Source of the DNA: Centropus unirufus
Taxonomy: Eukaryota; Chordata; Aves; Cuculiformes; Centropidae
Direction of reading: 5' to 3'
NCBI GenBank assembly: GCA_013397695.1
Contig: VYZI01000025.1
Coordinates: forward strand, 523,728-587,727
DNA length: 64,000 nucleotides
Part shown: positions 13,617 to 28,589 of the stretch, one piece after another
How the letters are laid out: each line of letters starts with the position of its first letter
How positions within the stretch are numbered: the first letter of the stretch is position 1
The notes under the pieces: generated by a model
Told to the model about the DNA's origin: nothing
The model's input: the letters and a program-made list of their open reading frames with translations, nothing else
The model's database searches: none
Position numbers and translations under genes: made by a program

Positions 13617-16600
13617 TAGCATTCTGCTATCAGATGAAATGCACTTTTTATTAGGAAAAAAACATTGCAACAGCTTTTATATTCTGATAACTGCATCATT
13701 GTAGCATACGTACAAACAGTCTCACAGGCATGTTAGTAAAAGAGAAAGTCATAGTTCTCTGTTTTATAGCCAGCCAACTTATGGTTTTTTTACTCTTTCC
13801 CTTTTCCAAGGAACTCCAAAAAAAATTGTTTCCCCACTTACTTTGCTATTTTGAAACTTAAAAGGCCTTGAGAAGGAGCTGAGCTTTTTTTTTTTTTTGC
13901 TTTTTATCTCTAATATTTTAGAACTAAATTTTTAACTGGTGTGATTTTTTAGCATGTTTAATATCAATTCATAAAACAGTGATTCACCAGAAGTGGTAGT
14001 GCTGAAAGGGAAAAGGGTTTTTATATTCCTTACTAAAATGAAGGAGGTTGCAGTGAGGGGAAGAAAACTGGTTTGACTTCTGTGACTTAGCTTCTGTTGG
14101 TTCTTGCATTGTTTTACCTTAATTAGGTTGTCTTATTTTGGCTTCTTGGGATTTCAGTCTTATGTGTAAACAAGAAGAAATAAATTTGGTCCATCATGAG
14201 ATAAAATCCTTGCTCCAACTCTTCATGCCTCTTAACCATCTTAAAGAAGCAAAATAGGGCACAAGCCCAATTTTTTTTTGCTTTTCAGGTCTCCTTTAGG
14301 AGCAGAGACAACCATGATCCATCAGTTTTGGAGGTAGAGGCAAGTAAATGTTTTACTACTTGTAAACATTCCAGTAAGTTTTTACATTTGAGGAGACCTT
14401 GGTTGAAAGAGTCTCAACCCTTCCTTCCCTAAATGGTAAACTTGCTCTGTTTACATGATTTGAGGAAAACCAACAGTTACAAGCTGTTGTAATACCTAAT
14501 TGGTGTAAATATATACCAGTTTAATATTAAAAAAGGAGTTTAGTGATAATAGTTGGTTGGTTTTTTTTTGAACCTACCTTCCAAATGTATATTGTGTTGG
14601 ATGATTCATCATAGCAATTTATTTTTTTTTTTTAAGTGGCTAATACTTACTGTCTCTAACTGCTAGTGTTCAAATGTGCTCTTCAGCATTTTCACTAAGG
14701 GCAATTCATCAGTCTCTTACGGAGTGGATCTAAACCTGTAATTATTTCTGTGCTGGGTCTGTTTCTGAGAGCTCATGTTGAGTTTCTTCTGAAGATATCA
14801 CTGGCGTTCTTAACTTAGTATTTTTGCTCCTTTCTGAAGGCTGTTTTGGAGGTACAGGAAGGAACTATCCCTCTGTGTTGCAGAACTTTTAAAAACCAGT
14901 CAGCCTCTGAGGGCTAGTGCTCATCAGGAAATTTGACGCCTTCAGGTATCTGGGGCTGTGATTGCAGGGCTGCTCTTTTGAGAATTTAAGCCAACACTTG
15001 TTATTCGATACCACTCACACAGCTCTGGTTAGGCATGCTTGTGGCAGTTACTGGTGATAGTATCTCAAGGTGGGACTAATAGTCCTGACTTGGAACAGCT
15101 TAAACTGTCATGGACTAGAAGCTTTAGGAAAAGTGCCATACCTGTTCTTGAATTAGTTGAGCTGGGTGGCTGTTGCTTCTTGGTATTCTGCGGAGGTGAT
15201 GCTTTTTCTATCTTCAGATGATAAACGCAGGGTCCCCAACTTGTTTTTTAAAGACAAAAAGTGAAAAACACAGGCCTGTTTGCCCCACCACTACTGAACA
15301 TTTGTGTTTCATTTTCTTATTTAAAGATGCAGACATTTGAAACAGACCAGATTTTTTTGAGTGTTGATGATACTAGATGGGTGCTGAGAACTGGGAAGCA
15401 AAGTCGTGAAACCGTGCACCTGGGTTTTAGTTCTCTGAAACATCTGAGCTGGTTTTGCTGAAGAGCTGGAATTATTCAGTGTTTTTGTCTTCTTTCTCTT
15501 TGATAGTAGTGTGCATGTCTGGATGAAGTCACAATGCAGAGTAAAGATTAAAATGTAATAGCAAACATTTAGAGTTGATTTAATTTTGTTGGCAGCCCAC
15601 AGTTGTAACATGGAGGATATTAATGGCAAGTAGCATGCTGACAATGTTAATTCATATTACATTTTTTTGAATTTTTTGTAAAGCACCTTCTTCAAACCTA
15701 TTCATTTGGGAATCCAGTTATTTTTTTGGGCCACCTTCCATGTCAATAAAAAGATACAATTTGCATCGTGTTGTAACAGTACAGGATTACATGCGTTTGG
15801 GACAGTTTTATTCAACTTCGCTTTTGGGAGGTGGAGGGAAATGTGCTGTTTCATGTTAAAGGGTTACAATGGGCACAGGAAAGAAACTGGATTTTGGTCA
15901 CCTAATGCAAGAGTATAGTTCAGTGGGATAAAAAAAAATTTGCTAGTTAACAAGCTGTATTGTCCTAAATTAAAACCAGTGCCAGTTTGAGAAGAGAGGG
16001 GCAGGGAAACAGAAAGTAGCCAGGTCAGGAAGTGTGGGAGGTCGGCAACTGTCAGCTGGCAGTAAAACTTTGTCATCTGTTGGAAACACTTTCAGCAATG
16101 GAGTTCAGAAAAGCCTGTGCTTTCCTGAAGGGTACAAAACATTTAGAATGAAGAAAGCTACCTTTCTTCTAGCTATCTCTTTCAGATGTGAGCAGACCGT
16201 GTAATTATTTTTGGCCTCAATTCTTGCACAATGCTGTCTTATTTTCTAAGATGGATGAAAACATTGTAGAATGTAAGAAAGGCATGCATGTAATGAGCTT
16301 TTCACCTCAGCCGTACCGTCTTATTTTGACTTTTGTTGTTCAGAATTATATTAATTTAAACTCCAAAACTTTGGTTTAACTTTTGGGTGGGCAGATAAGC
16401 ATGCAATCTAAAACTGTGTGTAGTGGAAATTTTAACGAAATAAGTGTGGAACTAGTCTTTTCAAGAGTAGAAGCAGTTAATTTTGTCGAAGATTTGCACG
16501 TTTCTGGTAATGTACTGGAATCTATTAAAATGACCCCCTTTAAATGTCTGCAGACTTAATTAACCCATCGAGGATTAACTTGGCTTCTGTGGCTTCATAC

Positions 16601-19599
16601 TCTCATGTTTGGTACTTCTAATCTGTCCAGTATTTATCCATGATGTTTCTCTCTCTGTTAATATCTTTATTGAAGAGAAGGGGCAGGATCTACCCATGCT
16701 TGCCTCTGGGCAAGCAGAACTTGAAATTTTGCATCATTAAATAGGTCTCTTTTTCACATTAAGGTGACTTGCAGGGAACTGTTAGAATTTATTAATTGTA
16801 GTTTTTACTCAGTTTGCACTCTGTTTTACTCAGAATCTTACAAATGAAAATATTATCAGATTCACTACATAATGATTTTTTTTAATTGCATTCCTTTTGG
16901 TGCATGTTTTGCACATATTACCAAAATGTGTGGGATTCAAAAAGTTCCTGTACAACTGGATGTCCTTTTGGAATGATGATGTTGTCTCCTTAAGAGCGGT
17001 TGTAGGATTGCTGAGGGAATGTGATCTTGAAAGCTGTATAGCTAGATAGTCTCTCCTAAGAGTGGTATACGTTTGCAATGTAATTATTGTGATATTTGAC
17101 TTTGAATTAATATTTTAAATAGCTTTCACTTTCTTTTGTGTTTCTGTAATGAGCAAGGTTTTTGTTCCATTCTATTTTCAAGTTTAAAGAGTGGTCAGAA
17201 TTTTTTTATAACTGCTCCTTTACAGAAATGCTATCTCAGTAATTTTACTTGAAATTACTTTTTCCTATTAAATATTTTCACAAGGTTTTATTTTACATGT
17301 TGCACACATACTATATAAAGAACTGATAGTAGTGCATAGTGTTTTTAAATGAACTGAAAAATGGGCTGGGCTTTGCTTTTCAGCTCATTGAGTGTATAAA
17401 GTGAATAAAGAATCGCAATCCCTGACTTTAAGGACAGGTTCAATGAAGGACCAGAGAGCTCCCTTGCGCAAGTCTGACCAGAGTACTGATGGCTGGCAAT
17501 GTCCCTAAATCCTATGGATCACTTGAGTAATACTGCTGGAGGATCACTACCCACTGACTTAGTGATGCTTTTTTTTTTTAATCAGTGGATTGATGTCACC
17601 TGAGATGTAAGCAGGAATACCAGTCCTGAAGATCCATCATCTCTGTACTGTAGGAAAGGCTTCCCTAATATATAAGCAGCAGTATTCTTAGGAGACATTT
17701 TTTATTAGTGTCAAGCTGGCACTGAGCTATGCAGGCCCTAACTGGCATGGCTATTGCTACATTTTAATCTAGCCTTGAGGACACATGCCACATGGTGGGT
17801 ACCCTTCATTCTGCAGTCGTTATCAATAGAGTTGTTGCTTGAAATTACTCATAAAGGAGGTTTGGAACAGTGGTCACACTCCTGGGTAATATAGGTGGTA
17901 ACTTGGGTGTGTCAATTCCCATGTAATTACAGCAAGGATTTGAGGCAACTGCTGTAATAAAACAATATAATTGCAAATTATGTGCCAGGCTTCAGTCATA
18001 AATACGTGGAAAGCTTATGTGCTGACATCTCTCGAGGCAGTAGTTCTGAATTCTTTCAAGGGCTCAACTTCAGTTCGTTACCTAATATTTATTGTCACTC
18101 AGTGACAGATTTGGGGAGTCTTCAGTGTTCCTCAATTTTTAAAAATTATTTAAAAAGCAAAAGTTAGTTTTGTTTAATTTGCATTGGTATCTTGCCTGTT
18201 ACTTCCCATTAATCTTTAACTTTTGTGTTATTTGTTTACAAATAAATTTGCTTTGTTATTGTTGCAACTGAGTAAACATGGAAAGACTGAAGCTATTTCA
18301 GGAGTAGGGAGTAAAATTATTATAACTCAAAGGTATTTGAGCTTAGGCTTGTAATCACCATAAGATTAAATTATTTCACTTTTAGAGTAAACTTGCTGTT
18401 TTAATAACTTACAAAAAAATAAGAGAATAGAGATAAAATGCAAGTTTAGACTGCTATTATTTAATGTGTTAATCTTGGCAGTAATGCTATAGTTAGAGGA
18501 ATGCTATATTCTTTATTCCTCTCAGTACCGTACTTCCTGTGGGTCACCATTGAATAAATCATGGATGACAGTGTAGTAGAGTTTTTATGCACTGCTCACA
18601 AATATTACCACAGTATGAATCCAAAGCAAATAACACAGAGCTCCCATAGACCATTCTGGGGACAGGAGAGAGGAGGAAAACCCTGAAAACCTGTATGAAT
18701 GGAGGCTCAACCTGATAGAAAAATTTGCAATTAATTGGTGAGCTGTCTAGCTATGGAACAAATCAGTTAGTATATGGATTTTTTTTTTATGGTAGTCCAT
18801 GAATTTGACTGTTCATCTCCAAAAGACCCACAGACTAGAGGGGGGCCTCTATTCAGAGCAGAGCAAGCCACCCTCTAAGCAGTGGGATGAGGGCCATGGG
18901 CAGTCATCTGCTTTAACAGTACCCGATTAAAATAACGACCTTCTGTAATACATAGTGTTTCATGAGGCAAGCTGACTGCAGAATTAACTCTGAGGACTAT
19001 TTCGGCTCTCCCTCCTCTCTAATCCAAAATGCAAGACATGCTTCTAACACTTCAGTAAATCTGAAAATCCCACAACTTAGTACTGTGGGGGAGATCACTG
19101 CGTGAAGAAATGGGAGCATGCGAATAACTGAGTGACATATTAATTATATAATTTGTTAGTGGAAAGCGCTCCGAAGCGATTACAAAAGCCTTATGTAAAA
19201 AGGCAGTATTAGTGGTGCTGTATGTCAAACAAGGACGCATGGCCACTGGAATACAGCTGATGTTTCTTTTGAAATTACACATTTTTATGAGTGTTGAGAT
19301 TTCAAATTCAAATTAGATGCTACAGTTAAGGTTGCTAATTTTGACTTTTTGTATAAATGAACTTTTAATCAGTATGTGAATGACTTTGGCACTCCCTTAT
19401 CTAACTGAATGGGACATAAAATGTTAATTTCTCAGGTAAGCAAAGTAACATTTCAAATGGAAAATGTTAAATGCACGCCTAACTTGAGCTGAGTGGAAAC
19501 GTGAGTTTTTAGTATACTTAACTTTTAAGTAGCAATTTATCTATTATGGTAAAATTACATTTGATTTACGTGGCTCTGACGAGTGCCCAACAAACATGT

Positions 19600-19830
19600 C
19601 TGCAGAGTTGCAAGTAGGGCAGTCGGAGCAGGGGGCTCCACGCTCAGCCCTGTCGTGCGTGGTTTGCTGAGGCAGGGCAGTGCCTGGGCTGGCTGTGCTG
19701 CCTGCTGCGGGCGAGACTGACAGCTGGCAGCTGCCTGCAGAGGGCTGTGCGTGTGCCCTCCTTTGTGCTCAGTCTGCTGCTTGTGGGATGTGTCACTGAG
19801 CCAGTTCAGCTTGCTAACAGGCAAAACCTA
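19600..19830. other. GC-rich islet in intron 3
   Basis: About 230 bases of distinctly higher GC than the flanks, with several CpGs (for example in GTCGTGCGTGG and GCGGGCGAG) and repeated CTGCC/GGCAG words that give weak self-complementarity. A minus-strand frame (19555-19824) is open through it but rich in Q, A, P, S and T with no known motif. The islet could be a regulatory element or a remnant of an old insertion. Nothing identifies a gene. Confidence 0.5.
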
Positions 19831-20821
19831 ATCTGACAGCCATCCTTTGCTGCGGTGTTGGACTGCCTCTGGAAAGGCCCAGTGAGAACTGTTGCTGGTG
19901 CAAAGGGGGAAGGACTGCGGGCAGTGAGAGGAAGGAGAGAAGGCATGGAGCCACTTGTTTTGGTAGGAGTCAGCAGTTACCATTTCAGCTCTGCTGTTGA
20001 GCTGAGCTTGATGGAAGAAACCCTTTATACAAGAAAACTCAGAATTGTTCTGACTTGTGAGTTGGGAGGATTTCTTTCTCTGGGGTGACCATGCAAGTTT
20101 ACTGTTCTAATTATAAGCCCAGACAGTGTGTCTAAAGCTGGCAATATTCATTTAAGCAACTGCTTATCGAAGTCTGGTATATGTTTAGTGTTATGTTTGC
20201 TTGTTGGCATAAGAGGTGTTTTCAGCCTAATTATTCAGGATGACATTTAGCTGTCTAGGTACTTGAATCTTCATGCCATCCCTGCAGTCATACGGGAAGC
20301 AGGAGTGATTCATACACCTGGTCTTCATTATGTATCTTTGAGGGAATCTTCAAAGCAGATTCATCCCAAGGATTGAAATAATAAAAATATTAGGTATAAT
20401 CATATAAATGCTGATAGCCTGTTTTTATTAAGGTCAGCATTCCACAAAGCACTTCAGCTTATGCAGGAGGTCTGTTAGAACATTGATTACTTCCCCCACC
20501 TCTTTTTTTTGCAGTCTGATTGTTCTGCCAAAACACAGTTATCATTGACTTACATATTTATCCAGAACAGAAAGAGCAATTCCCAAGCAGTGGAAGATAC
20601 AGATTTTGAGCTAAAGCTCTGGCATTGCAACCATGTCAGCCTGGCCCTGGCAGTGACAACAGCTTTGCTTTTCTGTACACGTCCTCTTCCCTCTGTTTTG
20701 CTGTGTTCTTGTAGCCCAGCAGTAAAGTACTGTTGGCAACGTGGCACTGGTTAAAATTATTTCATCTCCCCAATCTGCCCTGATCCAATCTAGAAAAAAC
20801 AGGAGATCAGTATTTGCTTTA

Positions 20822-20858
<37 letters not shown>

Positions 20859-23800
20859 TTCACTGAGAGGGAACAGCTTCTTTATGGCTTGGGAAGTTAT
20901 TGAAAGCTTAACTACTACCTATGTTTGGTTTGTGTTACGAGTCTCTTATTTTTCTTGCTTTGACAGATAGTAAGAACCTAAAGATCACAATGTCCTAAAA
21001 TAAAGCTAACAACGTATTATTATAAAAATAACTTTACATTGCAAGTCATCTGGTTTTAAAGGAACAGTGGTAACTTCATATTCTTAAACAGAATTTCCTC
21101 TTTTCTGCATACAGAGAATAACAACTATGAAACTGTTCTTTTTTACTTCACTTGTTTTGGAGAGCTGTGGGGAACGAGGCAAGAGTTTTCCTTTTGATTT
21201 TCTTAAATTTAGCTGGCAGTTCTGTGCAGACTTTTGTAAGTATCTGAAACTTGCCTGTTAGATTGAGGGTTAAGAAGTGGGACTTTCGATTTTCTTAGTG
21301 CACTGAGGTTACGTTAATGTGTTCGGTCTGAGTTTCTCTTAAAAATGTGACATCTTCATATACTTCTGTGAAAAGATTTGGAGTAAGCGAAATTTCACTT
21401 TTCTTACTGTTACGCTGTTTCTGAGAAGATGTTAGGGAGGGTAGTAATCACATTATTGTAAATCTTAACATGAGAAAATGGGAAGCGGTTCTCCACTAAA
21501 ATGTTACAATTATTTTATAACTTAAAGTGAAGGGTTGACAAGGCTATTTTCATTTTGCAGAGGTGTCTTTACGATTTGCTCCTTTAAGACCTTCACCAAG
21601 TTGCATGCAGAAGAATCCCTACCGAGAAATCTTTTATTTTTCATATGTAGATATGAAGCATATACGTGCATCATCCTTGAGGAAACACTAAAAGCAAAAT
21701 GGTTGGATTTTCAAGCAGAGGCTGAGTTACTGGACTCTGGAAGTGATAGGCAAATGGAGATTAGTATGGCAGAAGTGTGGTTATGTTGGCACTAAAAGAC
21801 AGGGTGTAAGCAGCTTTATTTTTTCTGGTAGTTCTAAAAGGTCACATAGGTATTATATTTTTTTCTCTTTGCATTTCTTTCTCCTCCTTATGCTGTAAAT
21901 AGTGTGACATAAAAAATTAAAAATGGTAATTTACTCCTACTTATATATTAAAAAGAAATATAAACAGATACAATGCAAATTAATGTAGCTTTTTCTGTTT
22001 CTTAGTTTTCTAATATAAATTATTTAAAAAAATCTGGAATTCATGCTTAGATTAAGCAGGAATAGCACCTGAAGAATATAGTAGTCCTTTTATTATTTCT
22101 TGAGCCTCGTGGTTTGTTCAACATCACTTATGTGGCACTCTCAAAGGGGGAGCCGAACTGAGAAATGGATCAGTTTAACACTGAGCTCAAATTATCTAGG
22201 AGGAGAGTGTTGAGGCACTGGTCAGCTTTTCTATGCAAAGCAGTAATCATATCTAAGCAAGGAGGAGGGGAAATGAAATGCAAATTATAGAAATAGAAAT
22301 GGATGAAATTCAGTAAAGACAGATGCCACAATTATCTGGGCGAGTTAATGTTGGTGAAAGTTACATGGTAGTACTTAAAAAGAGGAAAGAAAATGTTTGA
22401 AGAAGTGTAAAAATTATCCTTCCAGCCTAACAGCTGATCACATTTTTCATTTAATACAAAAACGTATTTTTTTGTTTTTTACTTTTACAAGTGCTAGTGA
22501 CATACTGTGATGATTGCAGTTTTCAAAATTCACCGTGGCATAAATGGTAGTCCAAATTCCAGTCAAGAATGGTGGTTTGGGGCTAGTTGTGTTTGTTTTC
22601 CTTTTTGTTATGTTGGTTTTTAAAAAAAAATTAAAAAAATCTCTAAAGAAAATATTGTTGGAGTAATTCTCAGAAGACTGAGAAACCTTTGAATTTTCTT
22701 TGCTTTAAATACAGCTGAGGAACAATGGTAGCACTTTTCTTTACACAACAAGTATTCAGAAATGTGAAACTGCAGCTCAGATATTTCCTGTAATTTCCCA
22801 AATCATTAAATCTCAGGTTCTGAAGATGCTTTCCTTCTCTTGTGTTCTTTGCATGGATAAAAGTGAAAGTTTAATATGAATGGAGAAAGGAAAAACTAAG
22901 GGACTCACCTTGAAGTTGGAAATCAAGTTTCTCCTCAAAGTACTATTTGTATGTGTTTACCCAGTCATTCATAACTGCAAAAAGGCCTCGGGTTATAAGG
23001 AAAAGGATAGGAACTCTCCTCCTGCTGTGACAGCTTTTTCCAGCAATCTGTGCATACTTTTCCTTTTCTTCCCACCTGGGATGTGCAAAGTGCCTTGTTC
23101 TGCCTTTGTTAGGCCTGATGTTAGGGTACTCCTGGAACATCAGCATTGTGGCTGATGTGGTTCAGGCTAAGGCTATGCTAGGATCTTGATTGTCATTTCC
23201 TGGGCCAGTGTACCCACTGCTGGACTGTTACATTGCATTTTCTTGGAGTTGCAACTTCTTTCTCAAAGCAACTTTCTTGAAGTTGTCATGCCTTGGCTTA
23301 GTTTTTGGGGAGTAGATTAGGTCCTTTTGGATGTCAACACTTTGAACTCTCCTAGTCCAAGAATCTTAGATGGAAAAACAGGCATCAGCATTTCAGTTAA
23401 TTGATAGTATTTTGCCTTCCAGCGTGTACTTTAGCAGAGTTTTGGACACCATGGCAAGTTTGTGGGTGGAATTGAGAGATGCGTTAGCAAGGCTAGTACC
23501 CCAGCGTACTAATCTTTCTTCTGGGTAGAAATATAGGGGTAAATGAAAGTGCTCTACAACTAGAATACTGATTAAGTAAAAATTGAGATATGCAGGAGAA
23601 TCTTTATGTAATTAAAAGAATAAATTTAATATTACTTTTATGATATATATTTTAGGTTATGGTTGTGGTAATAACTTGTGTCCTGAGTATATTTTCTGTT
23701 TCGTTTCTTACATCCTGTTAATGTTAGTAAATTAAAACTTCAAAGTATGTTAAGACTCTGAACTGAGTAGTTTAATATGTGTGTGTATATGAGTGTGTGG

Positions 23801-26800
23801 TATATAGATGCTACTTGATACTAAGGTAGATGAAAGAATACTTTGCTGGCCTTTCTTCGTCTAAAGCTGACTAGGAGTATCAGCTTTATGCTGATTAATA
23901 GTGCTCATAAACTTAGAGGCAGATAGGTTTATGCAGAATTGATGTTAGTTGCAGGTTGTTTTGAAGTTAACTTCACCGGGGGCTTCTAATGAATGGACTT
24001 GAGTCATGAGCTGAAATAAACTTACTGTCTGCATGTCCTGATTAGAGACTGCTTTGAGGAATGTGTCTGCTGTCATAGATAAGGTTTTGTTGATCTAAGC
24101 ATTCAGTTTAAAATGTCTTTTGTAGTTTGATATTCAGAATAGGGAGGTACTTCCCTTCAAAAAGCTGTCTGAAGATAACCCTGAAAGAAGAAACTATTGC
24201 ATTCAAACTTTATTGTTATTTCATTTTCTTTCGAGGGAATGTGGTATTTGTTTACAGATATTCCTAATATTAACGTTGGCCATCGTGTGAAAATAACAGT
24301 ATTGTGAAGTTTCTTGTGCTGCTTATTCCCTTTCCTGTAGGAGAATAAAATTATACTTGGATATCAGTATAATTGTTTATGAAGTTTACTACTTCAGGAA
24401 TACTGGTAGTTGAAATGGTAAAACTCTTACTTGTAGTCCACAGCCAGAGAAATTAACAGCCTAGTTCCTCTGACTAGGTAAAGTTTGACACCTCATGGTA
24501 GTTTTAAATATTAGTATTAATAATTTCATTCATCTCTAACAAATATATCTAAGTACTTTCATCCCAAAACTGTGAAATATTCAGTCTTAACAGACCCCCT
24601 GGCTTTTGATAGCACTCAACAATACAGCTCGTTCCACAAATCGTTGCTGTTATTTTTCACACACACAAACCAAATCTGTTGAGGCAAACATGCGCAAAGA
24701 AAATCCTGGAAAGACGCAATCCTGTTGCCTGTTTCCCAGAAACTACCCTCTGCAGTGATGAGTTTCTGCTGGCTCTGCTCTCTGGAGCAGTTCCCTGGCT
24801 GCCTATAACTATGCCAAGCTCAATGTGTGTGACTGCGCTGGCTTGCGCATCAGCAAGTGCTTCCTCCTTTGACCATGGTTGTCGGATCAGTTCCGCTGTG
24901 CTCTGAAGACCCAGCTTTTAGATCCAGTGTAGGGTTCGGTGCACGTAGGAACCATTTTGTCAGCAGGGCAGCTCAGAACTTGGGGTGGCACTTGGTTTGT
25001 AGTTACCTGAGCACTGTGTGTGTTGAGGCGCTGACACAGAGAACAGAATTCTCTTCTTTAGATAACGCCCTCTGACAATGTTTGATGGCTGCCAGATAGC
25101 TTAATGCGAGCTGGAGGACACCCACTTGTTAATCCGGAATTGTCTCAAAGGGAGCTTGGTATACATATATATAATAGTGGATAATTAAAGACATACCAAA
25201 TAATACTTAACCTATCTTCAAAACAGTCTGTGACTGTTACTCTAAGCAACTGATCTGTTGCTTTCGTCGGAGAAAACTTCGATCAGAAATTCTAAAGGTA
25301 GACTAGAGTGTTTTCCCAACCAGGTGCTACTCCTTCAGCGTTTCTTTTGTTACATTATTTTTTCACCGGCTTCCTACTTGTGAATTGCTACCATTAGAAG
25401 CTCAGTAGGAGCAAAAGTCTATGTTAATTTGCCTGACTGTAACTGCACAATTAAAGCAGTTTATCAGCAGGGATTAGGACAATCAGTGTGTTCCAATGCT
25501 TCATATTATAAAATTACTTCTGTTGTTCAAACAGATACTGTAATTAGTGCATTATTTTAAACTGTTTTTCTGCAGGGATGGCTTGGAATTTCATCTGATA
25601 AAACCCCCTATTTTTGCTATGGTAACATTTTATTGAAATGTTAATGTCAAGAACATATCATGTGAATACAGGTTTGAGGGGCATGAGGTGGTGTTTTTTC
25701 AGGTTTTGTTCATTTTCAGCCTCATTCCTGCCAAGACTTAAATTCATTGGCAAAAATGGAAAGCACAAACTCCATGTTTGTATTTAAAATTATTACTGTA
25801 TACTACCATTTAATACCTAGATCTTACATACCTGAACAAGTTACTTCATGTAATATAATAAAGGTAGCAGTGTTCTATCCCTAGCGCATACGTAGGTTTC
25901 AGCTAGGATAGTTTCATGAGACGTGGTCAGGCACTTTAAGTGGTAGTTATGTCCTAAACATGTCCCTAATCATCATCTTTTCCCAGTTACAATGCTGGCC
26001 TTGTGTTGGCACCCAGTAGTCTCATGAACTTATTTCACTTTGTCCAGTAGAAACTGGGGGGTGAAGGGAGTGTGGGTTTTCTGCATTGTTGGCCTGGCTT
26101 TCTTTGAAAGGTTGGTGCGGTGCTGGGGCTGGTCCCAGTGGGAGAATAGAGAGTGCCTGCTAGGTTGGTGAACCTTGTGAAGTTGTTGGGTAAGGTGACA
26201 TAAGGATACAATAAGACAACGGTAGGAGAGGATTCAAGTGATTGTTGTTTCGTTGGGTCTAGAGCTCTCATGAATATGTATCAGCTGTAGAGTTATTGTA
26301 TATCTGAAACTTCCAAGTGGTTTATTCCTTGCACAGTAAGTTACAGAAATCCTCTCTCACAAATGTTTGTTTTCAACTGTCTCTGCAGCAGGGACGCAAA
26401 AAAATAATTCTGTAGCTCAGGTTGGCAGAAAGAACAGTGAGCAGGAGCAAAAGCTGAACTGAACAACTCAAGATGGACAACTCCTGTGGCTCATAAAAGG
26501 CTGGAAGTAATAACTTAGTGTGAGGGAAAAGAACATTCTTCTCACGTTCACCTGGCTTTGTTTAACCAGTTCAGCTATGTCGATAAAAGAAACATTCAGT
26601 TAGAACTGCTCTGAATTGTAAGGTGCCTATAGCACAATTCATTAGACAAAATAAAATGTGGTAATTTTACTAAATAACTGAAATTCTTCTCTCCCCATCT
26701 TGCCTCCTCTGTTTGATTGTGAGAAGTGGCCATGAGTGATTACACTCCTTCTTCTATCTTAGGATAATTTTAATTAAGGTTCTCAGAATGTACTTGAATT

Positions 26801-28589
26801 AAACCTTTGTCTGGTTTAAGGGACTAAAGCTATTCTGGTGCCGTTTAATTTTAACATTCCATTTGACACTGTATGAAAACATTCTTCCCTTTTACTCTAG
26901 CTTTTCTGTTTTCTGTCATTCAGTAGGGAGAGCAGCTTGTTGTAATAGGTTGGTGAAAACAGAATTTAATAACCTATCACTTCAAGGTGAGTGAGCATAC
27001 TAAGGTTCATTGTCCACATTTCCTTCAGCCTTTATTTCTTTAAAAAGCCCCTGATATTGGTACTGAGCTGTGTTTCTATTTGTTAGTAGTGAGTATTACT
27101 GGAAATTGTATGAGTCAGTGGAAAAAGTGCATAGGGAGGGAGTTGCCTTTTTAATACTACAGGCCACAGCTTTCTGAATGAAATAATGCCATGTGTAAAG
27201 CTTCTTTCCACTCTTGCCACATTGCCTTAATTCTTTATTGTCTAACGAATATATATCACTGTCTGCATATAAACTGATACTAGGAAAGTATTTATTTTTC
27301 ATGTTAATTTCATTTTCCTTTAATGGCATTCTGCTAGCTGTTAATAATTGGATTCTACTTCACCATTTTTTGTCAAATTTTTAGACAGTTGGCCATAATA
27401 TGAAGGCTTTAAGCCTTTGGGTTGAGAAATAAAGTTTGCGATTTTGAATTCTTGATCAAAATGCTTTGGCGATGGCTTGCTTTCTGAAAAAAGTTCCCCC
27501 CCTTTCACCATTTAAGTCTGCTGAACAATTTCGTCAAGCTTGACAGGCACTTCCTTTGGGTAAATAGCAATAGCTTTTAAAATATTGGGATGCAGAAGGT
27601 ATAAGACCAAAACTTGGGAATTATGGGATAAGGTGGTATGGAAAACACAGGACACAAATCAGCAGGGAGCTGAACTTGGAGTATTTCTTCTCATGGAACA
27701 ACTTTTCTAATACTAAAGCCTAGCTGTACAGATGCAAATCAGTTACATCCTCTGTAAGGATCCCACCTAAATCTGTCCCCAAGAAAAAAACTGGGAAAAA
27801 ACCTACAGAAAAATCTGTAGTTACGTTACTTTTTTTCTATCTTATGTGCAAACAGATTTTGAGGACTTCTACCAAGTTTTGTTTTCTTTTTTTAACTACC
27901 TGGTCCATTGACTTTAATAGCAAGATAAATGCTGAGCAGTTTCTTCAAGCCCATTATTTTCTATAGGCACACATAGGATAATGAGTGTATACGCACAGGC
28001 AATAGGATGAAAGCAAAATCTGTTTATAGAATTAGCCTATATTTAAGCATACTGAAATTTCTGCCAAACAAGGAGCACAGTGAAATTTCTTCTGCCACTT
28101 ATGTTGCTCTTAATGTTCTTTAATTTAGCAGACAAGATAGTGTGGTTGTAATTAAGCTTTCCTGATCTTGTTGTTCCCCAAGGTTTTGGCATAAATCATT
28201 TTACTCTGTAGCTTCCTGCATCTTCACTGCCTCCATTTTTCCTGTATAATTCTTCCATAAACAATCTCTGGGATGCAGGACAACTTCATGTTGTAAATTA
28301 CTTCTTGTGTATGTAATAAAACTTTGAATATATACAATTGAATTTCTTTTTCCAGCCCTTTCATTCAGTTTTCCTCAGTGCAGGCACCCATCCTTCTGCG
28401 GTAACAAATGTTTCTTGCCCAGAATAACTCTCATGGCAATTTCTGGCTGCTTCCTGTAAGCAGACTGGACAACCAGGCTGAACAGCTCAAAAGTTGTTAC
28501 TGAAGGAGGAGAAGCAAAGGGCACAAAGGCATACAAGAGATTATATTTAAGTATAAGAAGCTTTCTATTTTTATTGTGATGGAACATTG
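19831..28589. other. Unique intronic sequence
   Basis: AT-rich intron without recognisable exons or transposons. It includes a 29-base T-run at 20824 and a patch of higher GC at about 24690-25130 with two short overlapping plus-strand frames. That patch could be a conserved regulatory element, but the sequence alone does not show it. Confidence 0.55.
20824..20858 (+). repeat. T29-A6 homopolymer run
   Basis: Twenty-nine T followed by six A. It looks like the poly(A) tail of a minus-strand retroposon, but no retroposed body is recognisable on the left flank, so it is called a simple repeat. Its length will vary between assemblies. Confidence 0.9.

Larger units (their letters stand above)
326..19560. 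other. Unique intronic sequence
   Basis: This long stretch is AT-rich with many T-runs. I see no exon, RNA gene or recognisable transposon in it. Notable small items are an 18-bp palindrome at 3237, a hairpin at 9931, and G/T-rich tracts near 7.5, 12.4-12.75 and 13.6 kb. The longest open frame in the window (11830-12276, plus strand, 148 codons) lies here. It has no recognisable motif and is judged a chance frame. Confidence 0.6.

Noticed and set aside
19555..19824. Minus-strand 89-codon frame through the GC islet
   Set aside because: Ala/Gln/Ser/Thr/Pro-rich low-complexity translation, expected from GC-rich DNA with CTGCC words.
20824..20858. T29-A6 as a retroposon tail
   Set aside because: No retroposed body or target-site duplication is visible beside it.
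21535..21795. Plus-strand frame with acceptor-like TTTTGCAG and TATGTAG nearby
   Set aside because: The translation lacks any known motif, and such AG-ending T-rich runs are common in this intron.
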